A stretch of DNA of 9,779 bases from Pseudomonadota bacterium (GTDB taxonomy: Bacteria > Pseudomonadota > Alphaproteobacteria > Sphingomonadales > Sphingomonadaceae). Position 1 is the stretch's first letter. Each line of letters begins with the position of its first letter. Of the stretch, positions 1-6,613 are shown piece after piece. The DNA lies in NCBI GenBank assembly GCA_023432995.1, contig JAEZES010000308.1:1-9779 (forward strand), in the 5' to 3' direction. The position numbers and the translations under genes were made by a program. The notes under the pieces are model-generated. The model did not search any database. It saw only the letters and a program-made list of their open reading frames with translations, and was not told the DNA's origin.

Positions 1-193
1 GCGGCAGCCCGACGGTGAACGCGGCGGCCTGCCGCCACGGCGGGCCGCTGTCGGCGATCCGCAGCGCCGCGGCGGCCATCCCGCTGACCCCGGCGACGCG
101 GCCGGAGAGGATCAGCAGCAGCCCCGCGGCGGAGCCGATCAGCAGCCCCCCGACGATGGCGGCAAGCACGGTTTCGGGCGACGGCGCGATCAT
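1..193 (-). CDS. YeeE/YedE-family sulfur transporter, N-terminal fragment
   Basis: Seen: an ATG at 193 reading leftward gives 64 residues with no stop before the window edge. The fragment has a short polar start (MIAPSPETVL), a hydrophobic Gly/Leu/Ala segment at residues 11-30, then SGRVAGVSGM, and a basic stretch before a second hydrophobic run. The hydrophobic segment followed by GRxAGxSG is what I recall at the start of YeeE/YedE (DUF395) membrane proteins, which carry thiosulfate or related sulfur species across the inner membrane. The ATG overlaps the blh stop codon as ATGA, and no separate strong ribosome site is visible, so translation is probably coupled to blh. Context supports the call: bigR-blh-yeeE is a known arrangement in sulfide-detoxifying bacteria. 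Only the N-terminus is present, so the exact subfamily and substrate cannot be told. Confidence 0.75.
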   Translation of the reverse strand, partial: MIAPSPETVLAAIVGGLLIGSAAGLLLILSGRVAGVSGMAAAALRIADSGPPWRQAAAFTVGLP

Positions 194-1119
194 AGCACGT
201 CGATCGGCAGCTTGAGGTAGCGCGTGCCGTTGGCTTCGGGCTCGGGCAGGTGCCCGCCGCGCATGTTGACCTGCACCGACGGCAGGATCAGCCGCGGCAT
301 GTCGAGCGTGGCGTCGCGCGCGGTGCGCATGGCGACGAACTCGTCCTCGCTCACGCCTTCGTGCACGTGGACGTTGGCGGTGCGCTCGGCGCCGATGGTG
401 GTCTCCCACACGAATTCGTCGCGGTTCGGCGCCTTGTAGTCGTGGCACAGGAACACCCGGGTCTCGGCGGGCAGCGCCATCAGGCGCCGGATCGACTGGA
501 ACAGCCGATGCGCGTCGCCGCCGGGGAAGTCGGCCCGCGCGGTGCCGTAGTCGGGCATGAACAAGGTGTCGCCGATGAACGCCGCGTCGCCGATCACATA
601 GGCCATGTCGGCCGGGGTGTGGCCGGGAACGTGGAGCGCGATGAGCGGAATCTCGCCGACCAGCAGCGTGTCGCCGTCGTCGAGCAGGCGGTCAAACTGC
701 GAGCCGTCGCGGGCGAAGTCGGTGCCTTCGTTGAAGACCTTGCCGAACACTTCCTGCACGGTGAGGATGTGGCGGCCGATGACCAGCTTCCCGCCGAGAT
801 GCTCCTGCAGGTACGGCGCGGCCGAGAGGTGGTCGGCGTGCGCATGGGTTTCGAGCAGCCAGTCGACGGTCAGGCCGGCCTCGCGCACGTAGGCGATGAT
901 CGCGTCGGCGAACGGGGTCGAGGTGCGGCCCGAGGCCTGGTCGAAATCGAGCACCGAATCGACGATCGCGGCGCGGTCGGTGACGGGATCGTGCACGACA
1001 TAGCTCGCGGTGAAGGTCGGTTCGTGGAAGAACGCGCGCACGACGGGCGCGACCAGCTCGCCGCGGCGGGTCTTCTCGACCTGCCTGGCGGCTTGTTCGA
1101 GATGGGGGTCGGGTTGCAT
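190..1119 (-). CDS. blh: Persulfide (sulfur) dioxygenase, Blh-type metallo-beta-lactamase fold
   Basis: The protein has 309 residues. Seen: the metallo-hydrolase signature THAHADH (His92, His94, Asp96, His97), His167 in HVPGHTP, Asp184 in IGDTLF, the GTARADFPGG segment (Asp197) and His226 in CHDYKA. These fit ETHE1/Blh persulfide dioxygenases, mononuclear Fe(II) enzymes that oxidise glutathione persulfide to sulfite, rather than glyoxalase II. The start is fixed by a perfect AGGAGG at 1130-1135, 10 bases before the ATG. The open frame extends further upstream into bigR, but no start there has a comparable site. About 24 residues precede the usual family start near VVRAFFHEPTFT, a modest N-terminal extension. 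The gene lies 65 bases after bigR and overlaps the transporter gene by 4 bases, so it is probably in one transcript repressed by BigR. In vivo it would consume persulfides made by the divergently encoded SQR. Confidence 0.9.
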   Translation of the reverse strand: MQPDPHLEQAARQVEKTRRGELVAPVVRAFFHEPTFTASYVVHDPVTDRAAIVDSVLDFDQASGRTSTPFADAIIAYVREAGLTVDWLLETHAHADHLSAAPYLQEHLGGKLVIGRHILTVQEVFGKVFNEGTDFARDGSQFDRLLDDGDTLLVGEIPLIALHVPGHTPADMAYVIGDAAFIGDTLFMPDYGTARADFPGGDAHRLFQSIRRLMALPAETRVFLCHDYKAPNRDEFVWETTIGAERTANVHVHEGVSEDEFVAMRTARDATLDMPRLILPSVQVNMRGGHLPEPEANGTRYLKLPIDVL

Positions 1120-1184
1120 CTGGAAGATTCCTCCTGATGGGGGGTTGTGAGTGAAGCGGGACCGCGCGGCGATCCGCAGAGTCC

Positions 1185-1526
1185 CTAGGGCGCGCCCTGC
1201 GCGAGCGCCGGACAGTACAGCTCGTGGAGCAGACGCAGCAGCCGCAGCACGCGCGGATCGGCCACCCGGTAGCGCAGGCTCTGCGCCTCGCGGCGGAAGG
1301 CGACGAGGCCCTGCTCGCGCAGCTTGGCGAGGTGCTGCGACAGGGCCGACTGGCTGATCCCGACGCGTTCGACGAGCTCGCCGACGGCGAGCTCTTCGGC
1401 CGCGGCGAGGTGACACATCACCAGCAGCCGGGGCGGGTTGGCCAGCGCGCGCAGCAGCGCCGCGGCCTCGGCGGCGCTGTCCGCGAGCTGGTCGAGAACG
1501 AGGTCGGTCTGGTTCATGCGGCCCAT
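1185..1526 (-). CDS. bigR: ArsR-family persulfide-sensing repressor, BigR/SqrR-like
   Basis: The protein has 113 residues. Seen: an ArsR winged helix-turn-helix with ALANPPRLLVMCHL (residues 27-40), the recognition region VGISQSALSQHLAKLREQGLV (55-75) and a wing around FRREAQSLRYRV. Two cysteines stand out, Cys38 and Cys105, 67 residues apart. From memory, BigR and SqrR have a persulfide-reactive pair about 66 apart (Cys42/Cys108 in BigR, Cys41/Cys107 in SqrR), forming a tri- or tetrasulfide that releases DNA. No arsenic-type CxC or zinc motif is seen. Two starts are possible, ATG at 1526 or in-frame ATG at 1517, and neither has a clear ribosome site. The putative -10 box ends only 10 bases before the first ATG, so the mRNA may be nearly leaderless, or may use the second ATG. 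It probably represses itself, blh and the transporter, and perhaps sqr. Confidence 0.88.
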   Translation of the reverse strand: MGRMNQTDLVLDQLADSAAEAAALLRALANPPRLLVMCHLAAAEELAVGELVERVGISQSALSQHLAKLREQGLVAFRREAQSLRYRVADPRVLRLLRLLHELYCPALAQGAP

Positions 1527-1536
1527 ATATGAGATG

Positions 1537-1564
1537 TTTCTAATTTAGCAAGTGCTAATGTTAA
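1537..1564 (-). promoter_or_regulatory. bigR promoter with embedded palindromic operator, shared bigR/sqr control region
   Basis: Seen on the minus strand: TTAACA (1559-1564, one mismatch to TTGACA), a 16-base spacer, then TAGAAA (1537-1542, four of six to TATAAT). The spacer contains the perfect inverted repeat TTAGCA-AG-TGCTAA (1545-1558). The patch is strikingly AT-rich in a GC-rich window. A repressor bound there would cover both promoter boxes, as expected of an ArsR/BigR autorepressor. The same region lies 75-102 bases upstream of the sqr start, so it could control sqr too, although I could not fix an sqr promoter. A neighbouring CTAATTTAG (1540-1548) partly overlaps the repeat and could be an alternative half-site arrangement. 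That BigR binds here is inferred from position and symmetry, not from a match to a verified consensus. Confidence 0.6.
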
Positions 1565-1638
1565 CGTGACACGCTAGTACATTCCCCAATGCCCGGCGCC
1601 GGCGCCGTGCGGCAGATTCTCCCGGCAAGGAGAGACCC

Positions 1639-2937
1639 ATGACCGGCAACAGCAAGCCACGCGTCGTCGTCCTCGGCGGCGGACTCGGCGGCACGATCGC
1701 CGCCTACGAGCTCAAGGAAACGCTCGGCGAGCGCGCCCAGGTCGAGCTCGTGTCCGACCATGCGCGGTTCTCGTTCGTGCCGTCGAACCCGTGGGTGGCG
1801 GTCGGCTGGCGCGATCCCGAGGCGATCCAGATCGAGCTGGCCCCCGTGCTGGCGCGCAAAGGGATCGGCTTCACCCGTTCCGCCGCGCAGAAGCTGGTCC
1901 CGGGCGAGAGCCGCATCGAGCTCGAAGACGGCGTCGGCCTCGCCTACGACTACCTGGTGATCGCCACCGGCCCCGAACTCGCGTTCGACGAGATCGAGGG
2001 CTTCGGACCCGCCGGGCATACCGTGTCGATCTGCGCCACGGCGCATGCCGAAGAGGCGCACGCGGCGTTCGAGCGCTTCTGCGCCGATCCCGGCCCGATC
2101 GTCGTCGGCGCGGTCCAGGGCGCCTCGTGCTTCGGCCCGGCCTACGAGTTCGCGATGATCCTCGACACCGAGCTGCGCCGGCGCAAGCTGCGCCACAGGG
2201 TGCCGATGACCTTCGTCACGCCCGAGCCCTACATCGGCCACCTCGGCCTCGACGGGGTCGGCGATACCCGCGGCATGCTCGAAAGCGAGCTGCGCAACCG
2301 GCATATCAAGTGGGTCACGAATGCGAAGGTGAGCAAGTTCGAGTCGGGTTCCGTCGCGTTCGAAGAGCTGCGCGAGAGCATCGGGCCGATCTCGCACGAA
2401 TTGCCGTTCAAGTACGCGATGATGCTGCCGGCCTTCCGCGGCGTGAAGGCGCTGCAGGGCATCGAGGGCCTGGTCAACCCGCGCGGGTTCGTGTTGGTCG
2501 ACGAGTTCCAGCGCAACCCGGCGTTCCGCAACATCTACGCGCTCGGCGTGTGCATCGCCATTCCGCCGACCGGCCCGACCCCGGTGCCCGTGGGCGTGCC
2601 CAAGACCGGCTTCATGATCGAGAGCATGTCGACCGCGATCGCGCGCAATCTCGACGAGGTGCTCGAAGGACGGGATCCGAAGCACCGCGCGAGCTGGAAC
2701 GCGGTGTGCCTGGCCGACTTCGGCGACGGGGGCGTCGCCTTCGTGGCCCAGCCGCAGATTCCCCCGCGCAACCTCAACTGGTCGTCCGAGGGCCGCTGGG
2801 TGCACCTCGCCAAGATCGGGTTCGAGAAGTACTTCCTGCACAAGATCCGGCGCGGACTGGTCGAGCCGGGCTACGAACGACTCGCGCTCAGCGTGCTCGG
2901 GATCGACAAGCTGCAGCCTGCCGCGCCGGCAGAATAG
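1639..2937 (+). CDS. sqr: Sulfide:quinone oxidoreductase (FAD-dependent, type I-like)
   Basis: The protein has 432 residues. It oxidises sulfide to persulfide/polysulfide at the cytoplasmic membrane and passes electrons to quinone. Seen: an N-terminal FAD-binding Rossmann motif VVVLGGGLGG (9-18), a second glycine-rich strand VIATGPELAF (107-116), GASCFGPAYEFAM around residue 164, EPYIGHLGLDGVG (196-208), and a C-terminal block with GFMIESM and YFLHKIRRG for membrane association. Cys132, Cys164 and Cys357 match the spacing I recall for the three redox cysteines of Acidithiobacillus ferrooxidans SQR (128, 160, 356), a protein of nearly the same length. Flavocytochrome c sulfide dehydrogenase and NDH-2 are therefore less likely. 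The start is well set by AAGGAGAG at 1627-1634, 4 bases before the ATG. The gene is divergent to bigR-blh and probably co-regulated by BigR. The 5' leader carries a GC-rich GGCGCC repeat near 1594-1606. Confidence 0.92.
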   Translation: MTGNSKPRVVVLGGGLGGTIAAYELKETLGERAQVELVSDHARFSFVPSNPWVAVGWRDPEAIQIELAPVLARKGIGFTRSAAQKLVPGESRIELEDGVGLAYDYLVIATGPELAFDEIEGFGPAGHTVSICATAHAEEAHAAFERFCADPGPIVVGAVQGASCFGPAYEFAMILDTELRRRKLRHRVPMTFVTPEPYIGHLGLDGVGDTRGMLESELRNRHIKWVTNAKVSKFESGSVAFEELRESIGPISHELPFKYAMMLPAFRGVKALQGIEGLVNPRGFVLVDEFQRNPAFRNIYALGVCIAIPPTGPTPVPVGVPKTGFMIESMSTAIARNLDEVLEGRDPKHRASWNAVCLADFGDGGVAFVAQPQIPPRNLNWSSEGRWVHLAKIGFEKYFLHKIRRGLVEPGYERLALSVLGIDKLQPAAPAE

Positions 2938-3073
2938 GACGCCTCTCGGCCCGCCAGAAGAACAACTGTCCCGGTCCCAAGCACGCGGGGGGTTATCCCG
3001 CGCGCCAAGTTTGCTAGGGGGCTCGGGTGAACCGCCGCGCCGCGCGCGCGACGTCCCCAAGCGGAGACACCCG

Positions 3074-4306
3074 ATGAACGAACAAGTGCTGGCCCAGCCG
3101 GTCGCCGATGCCACGCTGCACCCGCTCGAGCAGCTCGCCGCGACCAATCCCGACGCCGAGATCTGGTGGGATTCGAGTCCGCTGATCTTTCCGAGCTGGA
3201 AGGAAGAGACGCTGGCCAAGGCACCCGAGGGCGAGCGCGATGCGTGGAACGCGCAGCTGACGCGGTTCTACGACGACGCGACGATCGCGCGCGAGGGGAC
3301 GATGGGCTTTCGCGGGGTCACCACCAACCCGCCGCTGAGCCTGCAGGCGATCAAGCTCGCGCCCGAGCTGTGGGCGGCCGAAATCCTCAAGATCGGAAAG
3401 GCCAACCCGGGCCTCGATTACGAGGGCGTGTACTGGGCGATGTACCTCGATCTGGTGAAGAAGGGCGCCGAGGCGATCCGCCCGGTGTTCGACAAGTCGG
3501 GCGGCAAGTACGGCTTCCTCTCGGGCCAGGTCGACCCGCGCTTCGTGCGCGACGGCGACAAGATGCTCGCGCAGGGCCTGCAGATCGCCGCGCAGGCGCC
3601 GAACGTGATGGTCAAGCTGCCCGGCTCGAAGGAGGGCTACGAAGTGCTCGAGGAGCTGACCTCGCTCGGCATCTCGACCAACAACACCACCAGCTTCACC
3701 GTCGCCCAGTACATACGCTGCATGTCGGCGGTCACCGCCGGGCTCTACCGCGCGAAGGCGGCGGGCGTGGATCTCTCCAAGTGGCGGTCGGTGATCACTC
3801 ACATGTCGGCGCGGCTCGGCGAGCTCAGTGACTGGAAGACCGAGGCCAAGGCGCGCGGGATCGATCTCAGCCTGCCCGAGATCCGCGACGGTGAGGAAGC
3901 CGTGCTCAAGCGCGCCTACCACTACGGCAAGAGCGTCGGGCACCCGTCGAAGATGCTGCAGTGCTCGATGCGCGTCGAGAAGGACGAGCGCACCGGCAAG
4001 ACCGTCAGCCGCCACATCCAGGACTTCGGCGGCAGCGACATGGTCTACACCTGCCCGCCGGGCTACATCGCCGGGCTGATGACCGCGGGCCTCGAGCCGT
4101 TCGACCCGAACGCGATCGACCGCGAGCCGAACAAGGCGAGCCTCGAGAAGCTCCTCAAGCTGCCGAGCTTCCGCCAGGCCTACGAGTTCGACGGCATGCG
4201 CCCGGCCGAGTTCGCCCACTTCGGAAGCTTCAAGGCGACCGAGACCGAGTTCGCCGCGGCGACGCGGCAGACGGTCGACTTCGTGCGGATGACGCTCGAG
4301 GCGTGA
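3074..4306 (+). CDS. Long, atypical transaldolase-family protein
   Basis: The protein has 410 residues, longer than the usual 210-390 of transaldolases. Seen: GVTTNPPLSL (81-90) is the family's TNP block. VMVKLPGSKEG (178-188) carries the probable Schiff-base Lys181. GISTNNTTSFTVAQY (199-213) matches the GIxxNxTLxFSxxQ block. ITHMSARLGEL and a late GSDMVYTCPPGYIAGL correspond to the phosphate-binding region and the final TMPPATL-like strand. About 45 extra residues, including SWKEETLAKAPEGERDAWN, separate the first strand (EIWWDSSPL) from the TNP block. The canonical phosphate-site segment WAST reads QCSMR, so the acceptor or donor may differ from sedoheptulose-7-phosphate. GGAGAC at 3063-3068, 7 bases before the ATG, supports this start over the open frame upstream. 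It lies 136 bases after sqr on the same strand and could share its transcript. The true substrate is unknown, and a pentose-phosphate role is not assured. Confidence 0.8.
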   Translation: MNEQVLAQPVADATLHPLEQLAATNPDAEIWWDSSPLIFPSWKEETLAKAPEGERDAWNAQLTRFYDDATIAREGTMGFRGVTTNPPLSLQAIKLAPELWAAEILKIGKANPGLDYEGVYWAMYLDLVKKGAEAIRPVFDKSGGKYGFLSGQVDPRFVRDGDKMLAQGLQIAAQAPNVMVKLPGSKEGYEVLEELTSLGISTNNTTSFTVAQYIRCMSAVTAGLYRAKAAGVDLSKWRSVITHMSARLGELSDWKTEAKARGIDLSLPEIRDGEEAVLKRAYHYGKSVGHPSKMLQCSMRVEKDERTGKTVSRHIQDFGGSDMVYTCPPGYIAGLMTAGLEPFDPNAIDREPNKASLEKLLKLPSFRQAYEFDGMRPAEFAHFGSFKATETEFAAATRQTVDFVRMTLEA

Positions 4307-4337
4307 GGCGCTCGGCGCCCCGGCGCGGCAGCTAACC

Positions 4338-4375
4338 AAAAGGCCCGGCAGCGCGGTGCTGCCCGGGACCTTTTT
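4338..4375. terminator. Bidirectional intrinsic terminator between convergent genes
   Basis: Seen: AAAAGG (4338-4343), a GC-rich arm CCCGGCAGC, a short loop, then GCTGCCCGGG and CCTTTTT (4369-4375). The arms pair with one or two bulged bases, and the A-run and T-run flank the stem on either side. The hairpin therefore reads as an intrinsic terminator on both strands. It sits 31 bases after the transaldolase stop on the plus strand and 18 bases after the MipA-like stop on the minus strand, as expected between converging transcripts. Confidence 0.85.
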
Positions 4376-4393
4376 CGCAACAGCGCAGGCCGC

Positions 4394-5254
4394 TCAGTCG
4401 ACGCCGCGACCGAAGGTGTAGGTCAGCCCGAGCCCGCCCGAGAACTGGTCGCGCGAGCCGAGCGCGGTGACGATCGGCGAGTCTGCTGCATCGCCGGCCA
4501 GCCGGTCGTACTTGACGTAGGTCTGGACGCCCCAGCGCGGGCTGAGCTTGGTCTCGAACGAGGCCGCCGCGCCGTAGGCCTGGATGCCGCCACCGGGATC
4601 GTAGGCGGGCAAGCCGCTGGCGACCGCGTCGACCGGCTCGATGCCGAACCACGCGTCCTGGTAACGGTTGTTGCTCCAGGTCACGCGCGGGCCGATCGAG
4701 AACAGCCAGTTGTCGCCATCGCGCGCGACCCAGTCGGCGCCGGCCGTGCCGATCCAGCCCTTGTGCCCAGTCACGCCCTTGCGCAGCTCAGCACGCAGGC
4801 GGAAGCTTTCGGCGAGATCGAATTCGACGAACGCGCCGGGCTCGAGGCTGAATTTGACCTTGGGCAGCGGCGCGCCGACGTCGCCGGCATCGCGCTTGCC
4901 CTCGAAGTTGACCGCCGGGCCGAAGCGAACGCCCCCCAGATCGATGATCGAGAACCCGAAGCTCTCGTCGGGAGCCTCGAACTCGAACGGTGTTTCGCCG
5001 CGCGCGCGGTCGAAGTCGAACATCGGGCCGATGTCGAAATCGTCGGACCCGGGATAGCTCGGATAGACCTGCGCGCCGAGGCCGATGCGGGTACGCACGG
5101 GGCCGCGATCGTCGTCCTCATCCTGGCCGAGACACGGAGCGGACAAGGTCAGGGCGATGGCGCCGGCGGCGAGAGCGGCGCGGCGAAGAGTCGAAGTGCT
5201 CAGGTCGTAGCTCCTTGCTGGCCGGCGAGGCAGCGGCCGGCGTGTCGCGCTCAT
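4394..5254 (-). CDS. MipA/OmpV-family outer-membrane beta-barrel protein
   Basis: The protein has 286 residues from the ATG at 5254. Seen: a hydrophobic signal segment AALAAGAIALTLSAP (26-40) after Arg24-Arg25, with likely cleavage near CLG|Q (residue 43). The lipobox form is not met because Pro precedes the Cys. After an acidic stretch (QDEDDD) come alternating beta-strand-like segments, including RIGLGAQVYPSYPGSDDFDIGP (split here at residues 56-77), RLRAELRKGVTGHKGW and a C-terminal barrel strand ending GLGLTYTFGR. The SYPGSDD and LRKGVxGHxG patterns fit MipA/OmpV scaffold or porin-like proteins of the outer membrane. The ATG has no ribosome site, and the n-region before the signal peptide is unusually long. 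A CTG at 5203 preceded by AAGGAG (5211-5216, 7-base spacing) would give a tidy 269-residue precursor, so the true start may lie there. The gene is divergent from the MFS gene, with 48 bases between the annotated starts. The substrate is unknown. Confidence 0.78.
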   Translation of the reverse strand: MSATRRPLPRRPARSYDLSTSTLRRAALAAGAIALTLSAPCLGQDEDDDRGPVRTRIGLGAQVYPSYPGSDDFDIGPMFDFDRARGETPFEFEAPDESFGFSIIDLGGVRFGPAVNFEGKRDAGDVGAPLPKVKFSLEPGAFVEFDLAESFRLRAELRKGVTGHKGWIGTAGADWVARDGDNWLFSIGPRVTWSNNRYQDAWFGIEPVDAVASGLPAYDPGGGIQAYGAAASFETKLSPRWGVQTYVKYDRLAGDAADSPIVTALGSRDQFSGGLGLTYTFGRGVD

Positions 5255-5264
5255 CTACCCGCAA

Positions 5265-5299
5265 CTTGCGCCGCGGTTCCGCGCAGCAGATAGCGCAAG
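5265..5299. promoter_or_regulatory. Inverted repeat in the divergent MipA-like/MFS intergenic region
   Basis: Seen: CTTGCGC (5265-5271) and GCGCAAG (5293-5299) form a perfect 7-base inverted repeat with a 21-base middle that itself holds CGCGG-TT-CCGCG. It occupies nearly all of the 48 bases between the annotated starts and ends 3 bases before the MFS ATG. It could be an operator for a dimeric regulator, or an mRNA hairpin that masks the MFS start, for which no clear ribosome site is visible. No promoter boxes are evident and chance is possible at this GC content. Confidence 0.3.
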
Positions 5300-5302
5300 C
5301 TC

Positions 5303-6613
5303 ATGTCCGCCTTCCACAAAATCCTCGGCAACAACCTGATCCAGAACGTGACCAACTACACGGTCTGGTTCGCGCTGGTATTCTGGGCGTTCCTCGAGAC
5401 CCGCTCGGTGCTCGTAACCGGGATGATTGGGGGAATCTACCTGGTGTTTACCGCGGGCTTCGCCGTCTGGTTCGGCAGCCTGGTCGACCATCACAGCAAG
5501 AAGCACGCCATGCTCGGGTCGAGCGCGGCCTCGTTCGCGCTCTATGCTGCCTCCCTGCTGGCGCTTTGGTCGATGCCGGCCCAGGCGCTGCACGACCAGT
5601 CCGATATCCGGCTGTGGCTGTTCGTACTGATCGTCATGCTCGCGGTGATCGCCGGCAACGTGCGGATGATCGCGCTGCCGACGCTGGTCACGGCGCTGAT
5701 CGAGGAGAGCCGGCGCGACAAGGCCAACGGCCTCGTCGGCATGGTCACCGGGATCGGCTTTCTGGTCACCTCGGGGATCAGCGGGTTCCTCGTCGCATGG
5801 GGCGGGATGCAGGCGACGCTGTGGTTCGCGCTGGCGCTGACTGCGCTGTCGTTCGCGCACCTGGCGACGGTGCGTTTCGGCGAGCCGGCGCCGGCGGCCG
5901 CGGCGCCCGGCGAAAAGAAGCGCCTCGATCTCAAGGGCACGATCGCGGTCGTCGCGGGGGTGCCGGGGTTGTTCGCGCTGATCTTCTTCTCGACGTTCAA
6001 CAACCTGCTCGGCGGCGTGTTCATGGCGCTGATGGATGCCTACGGGCTGTCATTGATGGCGGTGCAGCACTGGGGGCTGCTGTGGGCGTTCGCTTCGTGC
6101 GGGTTCATCCTCAGCGGGCTGACGATCGCCAAGACCGGGCTCGGCGCCAACCCGCTGCGGACGATGCTGATCGTCAACCTCGTGGTGTGGTCGGTGGCCG
6201 CCGTGTTCACGCTGCAATCCTCGGTGGTGCTCCTCGCGGTCGCGTGCTTCGTCTGGCTGTACCTAAACCCGTTCGCCGAAGCGAGCGAGCAGACCACGCT
6301 GCAGAAGGTCGTGCCCTACGATCGGCAGGGCCGGGTGTTCGGGTTCGCCCAGTCGGTCGAGCAAGCCGCCGCGCCGTTCACCGCGTTCCTCGTCGGCCCG
6401 CTGACGCAGTTCGTCGTCATCCCGTTCATGAGCGAGGGCGGCCCGGGAGGGGCGGCGGTCGGCGCGTGGTACGGCACCGGGCCCGAGCGCGGCATGGCGC
6501 TGGTGTTCAGCCTGGCCGGGTTGCTCGGCGTGGCGATGACCGCGATCGCCTTCAATTCGCGCGCCTACCGGCGGCTGTCGGCGGCCTATGCGGCTGAAAG
6601 TCCGACAGGCTAG
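5303..6613 (+). CDS. Major facilitator superfamily transporter, EntS-like exporter group
   Basis: The protein has 436 residues. Seen: about 12 hydrophobic segments, for example FALVFWAF (23-30), GIYLVFTAGFAVWF (44-57), WLFVLIVMLAVIAG (105-118), FALIFFST (224-231), MLIVNLVVWSVAAVF (288-302) and VFSLAGLLGVAM (401-412). GSLVDHHSKKH (58-68) corresponds to the motif-A loop after TM2. A charged linker (GEPAPAAAAPGEKKR, 193-207) separates the two six-helix halves. VVPYDRQGRVFG (336-347) resembles the VPxxxRGRVxG block of EntS/MFS_3 exporters. A Gly-rich loop (378-396) precedes the last helices. These features favour efflux of a drug- or siderophore-like compound over aromatic-acid uptake, but the substrate is unknown. 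The start lacks a good ribosome site. The stop codon shares the CTAG at 6610-6613 with the stop of the opposing gene. Divergence from the MipA-like gene may mean joint control. Confidence 0.8.
   Translation: MSAFHKILGNNLIQNVTNYTVWFALVFWAFLETRSVLVTGMIGGIYLVFTAGFAVWFGSLVDHHSKKHAMLGSSAASFALYAASLLALWSMPAQALHDQSDIRLWLFVLIVMLAVIAGNVRMIALPTLVTALIEESRRDKANGLVGMVTGIGFLVTSGISGFLVAWGGMQATLWFALALTALSFAHLATVRFGEPAPAAAAPGEKKRLDLKGTIAVVAGVPGLFALIFFSTFNNLLGGVFMALMDAYGLSLMAVQHWGLLWAFASCGFILSGLTIAKTGLGANPLRTMLIVNLVVWSVAAVFTLQSSVVLLAVACFVWLYLNPFAEASEQTTLQKVVPYDRQGRVFGFAQSVEQAAAPFTAFLVGPLTQFVVIPFMSEGGPGGAAVGAWYGTGPERGMALVFSLAGLLGVAMTAIAFNSRAYRRLSAAYAAESPTG

Noticed and set aside
250..1137. 295-codon plus-strand frame opposite blh
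   Set aside because: Antisense shadow of a gene with a full metallo-hydrolase signature, with no ribosome site or family match.
2984..3002. Hairpin CGCGGG-N7-CCCGCG after sqr as a terminator
   Set aside because: The stem is only 6 bases and no T-run follows, so termination between sqr and the transaldolase-like gene is not supported.
1561..3219. Long open frame antisense to sqr
   Set aside because: It is mirror to a well-supported sqr. The translation is His/Arg/Asp-biased low-complexity typical of GC-rich antisense frames, and it has no family resemblance.
3014..4339. Long open frame antisense to the transaldolase-like gene
   Set aside because: Arg/Leu/Ala-rich shadow of a gene with clear transaldolase motifs, and it would run through the terminator.
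4990..6597. 535-codon plus-strand frame across the MipA-like and MFS genes
   Set aside because: It overlaps both supported genes in other frames. The Arg/Gly-rich translation has no membrane segments or motifs.
5303..6613. MFS gene as a protocatechuate or aromatic-acid importer (PcaK-like)
   Set aside because: The VVPYDRQGRVFG block and overall layout fit EntS/MFS_3 exporters, and the gene is on the opposite strand to the lig operon with no shared control.
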